From Baffinella frigidus (lineage: Eukaryota > Cryptophyceae > Cryptomonadales > Baffinellaceae), in the NCBI GenBank assembly GCA_026770585.1, contig MU646428.1:467871-478875 (forward strand): a stretch of 11,005 bases of DNA, given 5' to 3'. How positions within the stretch are numbered: the stretch's first letter is position 1; every line of letters starts with the position of its first letter. Below are positions 5,367-11,005 of the stretch, piece by piece. Under the pieces are notes generated by a model. It saw only the letters and a list, made by a program, of their open reading frames with translations, had not been told where the DNA came from and did not search any database. The translations under genes were made by a program, and so were the position numbers.

Positions 5367-6771
5367 GTGCGCGGTGCGCGCTGCTGGTTGCGGGTTGAGT
5401 TGATCGCACCCTCCGTTGAACATCAGGTCGGAGTACATGGAGTCCATCTCGGCGCAGTGCTTCCCGCGCGCGTCATCCTGCTCGCCCGCGACCCAGCACA
5501 CCTCCGTCTCCACATCGTTGCTCTGCCACCGCCACGCGCGCTCAGTTTGTGGCTGGAGAAAAAAGTGAGGGAGAAAAAAGACCGCGCGCCCTTACCCAAA
5601 CGGCTGTTGTAGGGCCGTTCCATGGACGCTCAGCCTGTGTGCAACGGGGGAGGGCGGCAGCACACAACGATCCCCAGGGTTGAGAAAGCACGTGAGCGCG
5701 TGTACCACGTGCGCTTGCTCTCTCAACCGTTGCACAAAGGCCTGGTTGGAAGAAGCGGGAAACTCTTGACAGGGTTGAGCAAGCACCTGCGCGCGCAGCT
5801 GGCTCTCCTGCATCTGCACAGCCTGCAGCGCGCGCGCCAGCTCATCGTTCTCCGCATGCTTGCGCGCGACGCGCTCCTTTGCGGCGGCCGCGGCCTCCGA
5901 CTGCTCGCGCCGCTCCTCCAGTTCGCGCTCGAGCTCCTGCGCCTCGCGCTTCGCGTGCTGCTGCGAGCGCTGCAGGTCGCTGCGGTCCAAGTGCCCCCTT
6001 CAGCACCCCTGGGTGGACTCGACGCACATCCTAGCACCAACTTTGAAAACTGTCAACAGGATCCGCCGGAAAAAACGGCCCAGTGGCACTTTTTCACCTT
6101 CTTCTTCCGTCGAGTCAGCCCAGGGGCGCGCTTCGCAGGGCAGGGCAGGGTTGCGGGGGACCTGTCATGCGGAGCTGACGCGCGGCTGGCGTTGTTCTTC
6201 TCTGCCGTAGCCTTGCACGCGGCGAGCTCTCCGAGCTTCTTCTCCAGATTGCCCTTTTTGAAGAGGAGCCGCCCGATACGCTTGCGGAGCGCGACGATGT
6301 CCGTCTCGCTGGTCCCGGTCGCAGCCTGTGGGCGCCGTACGTTTAGGCGCGACCGCGTTCGCGAGTAAGTGGGAGGTGCGCGGGTATGTCGGCCCTTGCA
6401 CCCCTCCTGGACAGAGAGGTGCTTCTGTGCCTCGTTTGCGGCAGCCGATGTGGTCCCGATGCTCGGGGGAAGAACGTGCCTGGGCAATGCGCAGGCAGAG
6501 CTCGCGCTGTTCTTCGCACTGTCTCTCGCGCGCACAGACGAGCGCGCTGTAGTCGTCCCTGAGCTTGGCGCCGTGCTGGATGCGGGCCTTGTGGGTCTCC
6601 AGGAGCGCCCTGCAGTTCGCAGCAGGGAGGTGAGCTCAGTCCTCTCTGCAACTCCCGCACGCGCGCCCCGTATGGTCCCGCACTCGGTGAACACCGTGCC
6701 CGGAGGATGGTCAACAGGGCTGTCACGCGCGACCTGCAGTGCTCCTGCGCAAGGACGAGCGCGTTGGCCAT
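5328..6771 (-). CDS. Six-exon gene for a coiled-coil protein of unknown function
   Basis: My model joins six exons on the minus strand: 6771-6695, 6609-6402, 6325-6098, 5969-5787, 5634-5596 and 5552-5328, giving 319 residues. All five introns (85, 76, 128, 152 and 43 nt) are GT-AG. The first is phase 2 (CG|G, Arg26) and the other four are phase 0, so the frame holds without a forced shift. The last intron is the strongest: GTAAGGGC donor and a pyrimidine-rich tract before CCAG. The protein starts MANALVLAQEHC. Residues 27-70 (KLRDDYSALV, EEQRELCLRI), 102-135 (LRKRIGRLLFKKGNLEKKLGEL region) and especially 172-232 (QELERELEERREQ, HAENDELARALQAV) are charged, heptad-like helices typical of coiled coils. 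Residues 138-171 are basic and less regular. Residues 246 onward are acidic, including EQDDARGKHCAEMDSMYSDL. The last 13 or so residues derive from a B repeat, so the natural C-terminus may have been replaced. No family is recognised; a cytoskeletal or scaffold role would be a guess. Exon borders are predictions. Confidence 0.6.
5635..5786 (-). other. Intron 4 with internal inverted repeat
   Basis: Predicted intron with donor GTGCTTGC and acceptor CACACAG. On plus, GGTTGAGAAAGCACGTGAGC (from 5678) pairs imperfectly with TGCGCTTGCTCTCTCAACC (ending near 5728), and GGTTGAGCAAGCACCTG occurs again at the donor. The frame stays open through much of it, and an internal CAACCAG at the end of a 45-nt in-frame segment offers an alternative shorter intron, so splicing here is uncertain. 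Confidence 0.45.
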
Positions 6772-6943
6772 GACGGGGAAAATCGCTGAAATCGATCAGT
6801 TTTTTTTCAGTGCGCCTTAAAGTTGATTTTTTGCACAAGTTGCGAGTTGACCGAAATTGATCGGTCAACCGACCAAACTTCGGTTTTTCGCGCTCGACTC
6901 TCGACAACGGCTTGGACCCCCTCCTCCTTTCCGCCCTCTCAAG
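6772..6943. promoter_or_regulatory. Short divergent intergenic region, candidate bidirectional promoter
   Basis: Only 172 bp separate the ATG of the minus-strand coiled-coil gene (6771) from the ATG of LC8 (6944). It is AT-richer than the flanking exons and contains a T8 run near 6800. A perfect inverted repeat TTGACCGA-AATTGA-TCGGTCAA lies at 6847-6868. A pyrimidine-rich CCCCCTCCTCCTTTCCGCCCT stretch (split over 6917-6937) lies just before the LC8 start. No TATA box is evident. The assignment rests on position and composition. Confidence 0.5.
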
Positions 6944-7703
6944 ATGTCGGACCGGAAGGCTGTGGTGAAGAATGCTGACATGTCTGGTGAGCGCCGCCCC
7001 GCCGCCTGTCCCATCCGCTCGTTCCAGCCGCGCTGCGGACCGTAGCTAGGTTTGATTTGCCAGGGCATCCCCCTCCTCTTCGAGACCGCTGCTGGCGAGC
7101 TGCGCGGGCCTGTGGGAGGCGGCGGTGCATTACACATCTCAGGCGGGCAGGGGCAGGTGCCCATCGCGAATGCCAGCTCGAATCCCGGTTTTCCGCGGGG
7201 GTTCAGCTCCCCAAGGCTGGGAGCCTCCGTTCGAGCGTTGAGGCGGTGTACGGGACCCGGGTCGCGTCCAGCTCTCGCGCGGCGGGGCTGCAGCCCGGAG
7301 GCTAGTGGGCGGATCGTGGAGTTGAGCGCGATCGAAAGCTCGATCAGAACCCGCTGCTCGTGGATGGTGATGTGCCAGCGCGGAAGACAGTTTCTGCCTG
7401 GGGCGCTGCTGGCTCCCAGTAGGTGTGGAGAGATGCCGCTGGAGATTCCTGCTGACGTGGAGATCGCTGTTCGCAGAGGACATGCAGCAGGACGCCATCG
7501 ATTGCGCTGCGCAGGCTATGGAGAAGTACAACATTGAGAAGGATATCGCCGCGTACATCAAGAAGGAGTTCGACAAGAAGTACAACCCCACCTGGCACTG
7601 CATCGTGGGGCGGAATTTCGGGTCGTACGTGACCCACGAGACCAAGCACTTCATCTACTTCTACCTAGGCCAGGTCGCCATCCTCCTCTTCAAGTCCGGC
7701 TAA
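6944..7703 (+). CDS. DYNLL: Dynein light chain LC8 (DYNLL type), two exons
   Basis: Exon 1 is 6944-6986 and exon 2 is 7477-7703, separated by a 490-nt intron with donor G|GTGAGCG and acceptor TTCGCAG|AG. The split codon (phase 1) gives Glu15. The product is 89 residues, the standard LC8 length. It reads [24 protein letters not shown], then [20 protein letters not shown], the family signature [20 protein letters not shown], and [20 protein letters not shown] at the end. The residues lining the partner groove on strand beta3 (Gly63, Ser64, Tyr65, Thr67, His68) and Ser88, phosphorylated in animal LC8, are present. LC8 is a homodimeric hub that binds short TQT-like motifs in dynein intermediate chains and many other proteins; it acts in cytoplasmic and flagellar dynein and elsewhere. 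The start ATG has A at -3 (CTCAAG ATG). The divergent neighbour encodes a coiled-coil protein. No canonical AATAAA signal was seen downstream. Confidence 0.97.
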
Positions 7704-7782
7704 GCCTTCGCGCCTCGGAACAAAATATGCTGCTACCAAAATACCACAGTTCCAAACTCACTACTACAAGGCGCGCTGCGGC

Positions 7783-7838
7783 GGGGGGGGGGGCGCCGGG
7801 CGGGGGGGGAGCCGGGCGGGGCGCTTCGGGTAGGCGGG
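7783..7838 (+). other. G-rich tract, G-quadruplex-prone
   Basis: Runs of G (10 or more, then 9 or so, then several GGG/GGGG) separated by 2-4 nt, for example GCCGGGCGGGGCGC and GGGTAGGCGGG. It lies 80-135 bp after the LC8 stop, so it would fall in or just past the 3' UTR. Confidence 0.7.
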
Positions 7839-7899
7839 TGCTGCGCACGGGATGCCTCTGTCCGCATGGGTGCGGTGTGGGGGGGGTGCCGTTGACGGT

Positions 7900-7980
7900 G
7901 GGACACCAATGAATTTTCAAATCAAGGAATTACTCCCGACGCTAGTCGGGCTGCTCTTTTCGGGATTTTTCTGGTGTCCC
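7900..7980. repeat. Small inverted-repeat element
   Basis: GGGACACCA (7900-7908) pairs exactly with TGGTGTCCC (7972-7980), and CCCGAC-GCTA-GTCGGG (7934-7949) forms an inner stem. An 81-bp hairpin-like structure without coding capacity, possibly another MITE. Confidence 0.5.
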
Positions 7981-8083
7981 TTTCCCCGGGAGGTCTCTCA
8001 GGTGCGGGGTGTATGCACGGTGGCGCGCACTCGTCCTCTGAACCCCTGGTCGAACGTCCTTCGCCTCTAGAAAACACAGACTG

Positions 8084-8265
8084 TACAGCGGTACTCGCTC
8101 ACAAGAAACCGCCTCCCCCCCCTACATGGGTACCTCGGAAAACCCTTGCTCGAAGGTCGGCCGCTCGGTGTTTTCTTAAATTAGGACCACCTTAGGGTGC
8201 TAGGGATAGTCCCTACTGTAGGGTCCTACGTGGCGGCGCTTTCTGATGAGCGAGGTACCCCTGTA
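8084..8265. mobile_element. Family A element with about 65-bp internal insertion
   Basis: Left arm TACAGCGGTACTCGCTCACA then AGAAACCGCC; right arm TTTCTGATGAGCGAGGTACC then CCTGTA. Between the C run and the normal core there is extra sequence (about 8122-8185) containing ATGGGTACCTCGG and GTTTTCTTAAATTAGGACC. The latter resembles the inner arm of family G (9137-9155), so pieces of two families may be mixed. Confidence 0.8.
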
Positions 8266-8372
8266 CAGACGAGTCGGGGGGAAGTGTCCCCGGGCTGATG
8301 TTACAGGGGGTTACTGCTGCACCGTGTACATGTACTGGGATCTAAGGCCCACCACGGGGGATGCGTCAGGAG

Positions 8373-8591
8373 TATCCCTGAAGTGGCGAGTAGGCTCATA
8401 CGCCCTACGGTATCCCTCAAGTGACCAGTAGGCGCATACACCCTACGGTAGGGCCCTAGGACCTGCCTAGGGCGAGTTAGGGTGAATATTCACCCTATGG
8501 TCACTTAAGGGATATGTAGGGCCCTAGTACCTGCCTAGGGTGAGTTATGGTGAGTTGTGGCGAATATTCGCCCGTCTGCCACTTGAGGGAT
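8373..8591. mobile_element. Family D element split by a second family D copy
   Basis: Outer left arm TATCCCTGAAGTGGCGAGTA then GGCTCATACGCCCTACGG; outer right part GTAGGGCCCTAGTACCTGCC through GCGAATATTCGCC to CTGCCACTTGAGGGAT. The inner copy (8411-8514) sits at CCCTACGG|TA, where other D copies read on into GGGCCCTAGG. Confidence 0.8.
8411..8514. mobile_element. Family D MITE, inner copy
   Basis: TATCCCTCAAGTGACCAGTA at the left and TATGGTCACTTAAGGGATA at the right are terminal inverted repeats bounded by TA. The centre has TAGGGCCCTAGGACCTGCCT and GGTGAATATTCACC. 104 bp, no ORF. Confidence 0.85.
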
Positions 8592-8833
8592 GGGGTTTAC
8601 TCGAAATTAATGACTCGCACCGCCCTAGGTTCCTACAGGGGTACCTCGCTCATAAGAAACCGCCCCCCCCCCTAGGACCACCATAGGGCCCTAAGCATAG
8701 CCCTACTGTAGGGTCCTAGGAGGAGGCGCTTTCTTATGAGCGAGGTACCCCTGTACAGTGGAGCTTGTCCTGGGAGCCTAGGACCACCCTGGGGGCGGTG
8801 CCTGTCATTAATTTTGAATCTTGAGCAACCCCG
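8592..8833. mobile_element. Family C element split by a nested family A copy
   Basis: Left arm GGGTTTACTCGAAATTAATG then ACTCGCACCGCCCTAGGTTCC; right arm CCTAGGACCACCCTGGGGGC then GGTGCCTGTCATTAATTTTG and AATCTTGAGCAACCCC. Together they match family C at 8915-9039. The insertion point corresponds to the TA in GGGTCCTACTGTAGG of that unbroken copy. Confidence 0.8.
8634..8755. mobile_element. Family A hairpin MITE, complete and typical
   Basis: Best preserved copy: TACAGGGGTACCTCGCTCAT then AAGAAACCG and a C run, core CCTAGGACCACCATAGGGCC then CTAAGCATAGCCCTACTGTA, right arm CTTATGAGCGAGGTACCCCT then GTA. 122 bp, TA on both sides. Confidence 0.93.
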
Positions 8834-8914
8834 GTGAGTAGATCCTTTCACTCTTGATGTTCCTTTTTACTGTCACGCATGCCCCTCTCATTTCCCCATT
8901 GGGTGGCGGGTGAG

Positions 8915-9039
8915 TACAGGAGTTACTCGAAATCAAGGACACGCACCGCCCCTGGGTCCTACTGTAGGCCTATGCCTAGGAGCATAGGACCACCCTAGCT
9001 AGGAGCGGTGCGTGCCCATAATTTCGAGAAACTCCTCTA
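8915..9039. mobile_element. Family C MITE, complete
   Basis: TACAGGAGTTACTCGAAATC at the left and ATTTCGAGAAACTCCTCTA at the right are terminal inverted repeats with TA outside. The subterminal arms AAGGACACGCACCGCCCC and GGAGCGGTGCGTGCCC also pair. The core GGGTCCTACTGTAGGCCTAT then GCCTAGG is shared with family A. Confidence 0.82.
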
Positions 9040-9084
9040 CATGTATGGGGAGGGGGGGGTTCATATGTGATAGGTGCCCTTGTA
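8979..9084 (+). repeat. Direct-repeat block, copy 1
   Basis: GGAGCATAGGACCACCCTAG through the right arm of family C to CATATGTGATAGGTGCCCTT then GTA. It recurs at 9264-9359 with small differences. The last 20 bp look like a diverged family A right arm. Confidence 0.8.
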
Positions 9085-9257
9085 CAGAGGTATCTGAAAC
9101 CAGAACTTAAGAACACAGACCGGATTTAGGCCCCCCGTTTTCTTAATTTAGTACCAGAGGGTTGACTGAATCTTGCGTTTAGTCAACCCTCTGGTACTAA
9201 TTTAGGAAAACAGACACCGACCGATGTCGGAGCACCCGTGTTCCAGATACCCTTGTA
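9083..9257. mobile_element. Family G inverted-repeat element with long hairpin
   Basis: Outer ends TACAGAGGTATCTGAAAC and the complement TTCCAGATACCCTTGTA are bounded by TA. An inner stem of about 31 nt per arm, GTTTTCTTAATTTAGTACCA then GAGGGTTGACT (9137-9167) and its complement (9181-9211), encloses a 13-nt loop. It sits between the two copies of the direct-repeat block. Confidence 0.75.
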
Positions 9258-9263
9258 TGTCTG

Positions 9264-9359
9264 GGAGCATAGGACCACCCTAGGAGCGGTGCGTGCCCTT
9301 AATTTCGAGAAACTTCTTTATGGGCAAGGGGGGCTCCATATGTGATAGGTGCCCTTGTA
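9264..9359 (+). repeat. Direct-repeat block, copy 2
   Basis: GGAGCATAGGACCACCCTAG to CATATGTGATAGGTGCCCTT then GTA, matching 8979-9084 but lacking a CTAG duplication and with changes in the middle. The following 9360-9655 holds no recognisable gene or repeat. Confidence 0.8.
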
Positions 9360-9656
9360 GCACACACTGCAGCACACACTTGACTCTCGCGATCTGTACC
9401 TCTATCTCTCTCACATACACACCATACACATGAGAGAAAATGACACCACGGAATCTCCGAGAGAAAGCGGCTTTACTGAAAACGTCTTGGGCACACGCCT
9501 CTCTCACACACTGGTCCCACTTAGCAGCCACCGGAGGCTTCACGGATACAGTCCATCTAAACGATTTGTAATAGAATCTTATCCATTGCCCTGGATTCCA
9601 ACCGGAATTTCGCCTTGATTCCAAGGTGAAAAGGAACTCGGCCGCTGCGAAGTGGA

Positions 9657-9731
9657 CAGGGGTTATTCGCTCATAAGAAACCGCCACCCCCTAAGACCCT
9701 ACAGTAGGCCTATGCCTAGGGCCCTATGGTA
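9657..9731 (+). mobile_element. Family A left part, interrupted
   Basis: CAGGGGTTATTCGCTCATAA then GAAACCGCC and core CCTACAGTAGGCCTATGCCT then AGGGCCCTATGGT. The right arm is replaced by a B repeat from 9743. Confidence 0.8.
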
Positions 9732-9742
9732 AGTGGTGAGGT

Positions 9743-9830
9743 CCTTTAGGTCCTTTAGGTTCCTCGAGCTCCCAACATAGGCGGACACCGGAACTTGTTC
9801 TGCAGAGAAGACATGCTTCCTTTCAGATCT
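9743..9830 (-). repeat. B repeat
   Basis: CCTTTAGGTCCTTTAGGTTC then CTCGAGCTCCCAACATAGGC and GGACACCGGAACTTGTTCTG. Reverse-oriented relative to 5301-5366 and extended by GCAGAGAAGACATGCTTCCT, an extension shared with 3731-3825. Confidence 0.85.
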
Positions 9831-10018
9831 CCAAAAAAGTTGCATGCAGGAGGCACCCGAGGCGGGCCCGTCATGAGAATCCCGAGGCGGACCCGTCCTC
9901 AACCTAACCGAGGCGGGCCCTCTTGCACCAACCTAACCGAGGCGGGTCTCCTTACACTTCCGCGGCGGGCCCGTCACGAGACTCCCGAGGCGGGCCCGTC
10001 CTCAACCTATCCATGGCC

Positions 10019-10083
10019 TTTCTACAGAACCAGTTCCGGTGTCCGCCTATGGTGGGAGCTCGAAGAACCTAAAGGACCTAAAT
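10019..10083 (+). repeat. B repeat inside the minisatellite
   Basis: TTTCTACAGAACCAGTTCCG then GTGTCCGCCTATGGTGGGAG and CTCGAAGAACCTAAAGGACC. Same orientation as 5301-5366. Confidence 0.85.
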
Positions 10084-10131
10084 GAACCGAGGCGGGCCTT
10101 CTTACACTTCCGCGGCGGGCCCGTCCTGCAC

Positions 10132-10267
10132 TACAGGGGTACCTCGCTCATAAGAAACTGCCCCCCCCCTAGGACCACCGTAGGGCCCTAGGCAGAGTCC
10201 TACTGTAGATAGTCCTACTGTAGGGTCCTAGGGGGGGACGTTTTCTAATGAGCCAGGTACCCCTGTA
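10132..10267. mobile_element. Family A hairpin MITE inside the minisatellite
   Basis: TACAGGGGTACCTCGCTCAT then AAGAAACTG, core CCTAGGACCACCGTAGGGCC, a small internal duplication AGTCCTACTGTAGATAGTCC then TACTGTAGG, and right arm CTAATGAGCCAGGTACCCCT then GTA. TA on both sides. Confidence 0.9.
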
Positions 10268-10330
10268 TCCCGAGGCGGGCCTGTTGGTCCCGAGGCGGGC
10301 CCCTGAGTCTTCAAGCGGGCCCGTGCGCTA

Positions 10331-10368
10331 CACCCCCTAAACTCTAACCCCTAAACCCTGAACCCTAC
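10331..10368. repeat. Short interstitial telomere-like tract
   Basis: CACCCCCTAAACTCTAACCC then CTAAACCCTGAACCCTA. The C-rich strand is on plus, opposite in orientation to the tract at the right end of the window. Confidence 0.85.
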
Positions 10369-10539
10369 GCGCCGGCGAAATCAGTCAGGGACGAGGCGGG
10401 CCCCTACTGACACCATCCCGAGGCGGGCCTGTCCTCTCCTCCCCATCCCGAGGCGGGCCCGTCCATCTCGAGGCGGGCCCGTCCGTCCTGAGGCGGGCCC
10501 GTCTGTCCCGAGGTCCTGAGGCGGGCTCCTCAGTCGGTG

Positions 10540-10947
10540 ACGAGGTAGTCGTCCATTGCTGCACGCAGCGCGTTCGCGAACTGGCCACGCCAGGTCGTTA
10601 GTCAGAATTTCAGGACGAAACGGTTCGTTTCCTGGTTATAAATGAGTGTGCGGCCCCGCGTGAGAGGCAGCTTCTCTTCCTCTCCGCGTCCGATTTGTTG
10701 CTCTGAATTTCGGATCCGGGTACAAAATTCGAAAAATAAGACTTGTATCTGAAATTCCGACTGATGACCTGGCGTGGAAAGGGGGATGTTTCACTCCGAG
10801 CCAGAACACTTCACCTTAGTCAACTCCACCTGAAAACCAAAACCTTAAGTCAAATGCCTGCTCCGAGTGCAGGTCCATCTAAGCGAAATGGCAACTTACT
10901 GCCGAGGATCAGCTTTGTTGACTTAAAGTAAAATGACCTGGCTTATA
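10540..10947. other. Unique telomere-proximal stretch without recognisable gene
   Basis: No recognised repeat family and no recognisable gene. It holds an inverted repeat CAGGACGAAACG-GTT-CGTTTCCTG (10611-10634), directly followed by GGTTATAAATGAG, a TATA-like motif, and a pyrimidine-rich stretch CTTCTCTTCCTCTCCGCG. An open frame at 10743-10931 has no features. Confidence 0.45.
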
Positions 10948-11005
10948 GTTTCGGGTTTCGGGTTTAGGTTTTCGGGTTTCGGGTTTAGGGTTTAGGGTTT
11001 AGGGT
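10948..11005. repeat. Telomere repeats (TTTAGGG)n at right edge
   Basis: GTTTCGGGTTTCGGGTTTAG, then mixed TTTCGGG and TTTAGGG, ending with perfect TTTAGGG units at the last base of the window. The G-rich strand reads towards the edge, as at a right chromosome end. The degenerate-to-perfect gradient is the expected order for a true terminus. Confidence 0.93.

Larger units (their letters stand above)
9858..10525 (+). repeat. GAGGCGGGCCCGTC minisatellite, about 17 cores, interrupted
   Basis: The core CGAGGCGGGCCCGTC recurs about 17 times with variable 6-18 bp spacers such as CTCAACCTAAC or CATCC. Runs lie at 9858-10000, 10085-10128, 10268-10325 and 10391-10525. The breaks are a B repeat (10019-10083), a complete family A element (10132-10267) and a telomere-like tract (10331-10368). 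Variants include GCGGCGGGCCC and GAGGCGGACCC. The GPPRDG-type peptides it encodes are by-products. Confidence 0.85.

Noticed and set aside
5034-5612. 192-codon open frame on plus
   Set aside because: Begins in tandem repeats and passes through a B repeat, then runs antisense to supported exons of the minus-strand gene.
5622-6368. 248-codon open frame on plus
   Set aside because: Antisense shadow of exons 3-5; Leu/Arg-rich composition is the mirror of the coiled-coil codons on the minus strand.
6650-6700. Frameshift pseudogene interpretation of the coiled-coil gene
   Set aside because: Frame changes first looked like indels, but a GT-AG intron (6694-6610, phase 2) joins the frames cleanly, so splicing is the simpler reading.
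6053-6907. 284-codon unspliced minus-strand frame
   Set aside because: Only exon 3 (6325-6098) is believable in this frame; the rest is intron or out of frame with the helical exon 2, and it would run through the shared promoter region.
9858-10525. CRISPR-like array
   Set aside because: Repeat core is only about 15 bp, imperfect, with spacers of 6-18 bp in a eukaryotic subtelomeric setting; it is a minisatellite.

Overview
This is a eukaryotic, gene-poor, repeat-dense window with subtelomeric character. The evidence is (i) plant/alga/protist-type telomere repeats, CCCTAAA near the left end and TTTAGGG running off the right end, (ii) a spliced gene for the dynein light chain LC8, and (iii) many short non-coding inverted-repeat elements. 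The sequence fits a microalga or other protist with GC-rich genes and short GT-AG introns. Translated fragments of the commonest repeat (MSEVPLY...) remind me of spurious ORFs in cryptophyte-like algal genomes, but that is only an impression and the lineage cannot be fixed from this window.

Layout. 1-430: end of a family A hairpin element, then two tracts of (degenerate) telomere repeat. 430-2430: dispersed inverted-repeat elements (E, F, C carrying a nested A, H) with no recognisable gene. 2434-3180: a degenerate minisatellite of about 75-80 bp units, broken by D and A fragments. 3180-5300: more A copies, one carrying a nested B repeat, a CT microsatellite, a 50-bp direct duplication and small tandem repeats. 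5301-7703: the only convincing genic island. It holds a minus-strand six-exon gene for a coiled-coil protein of unknown function and, divergently, the plus-strand two-exon LC8 gene, with 172 bp between their start codons. 7704-9850: a G-rich tract, then a cluster of nested elements (A, D within D, A within C, C, G). 9858-10525: a GGCGGGCCC minisatellite split by B, A and an interstitial telomere tract. 10540-10947: a unique stretch. 10948-11005: TTTCGGG/TTTAGGG repeats becoming regular towards the window edge.

The two genes share one short intergenic region and may share a promoter. The repeats are non-autonomous: no transposase, reverse transcriptase or integrase reading frame was found. Families A, C, D, E and G all look bounded by TA dinucleotides. 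For A this is supported by an unoccupied relative of the target inside the window, which points to Tc1/mariner-like mobilisation in trans. The most unusual signal is that A, C and D have different terminal arms but share a similar GC-rich core built from CCTAGG, TAGGGCCCTA and CTACTGTAGG blocks, and repeatedly insert into one another.
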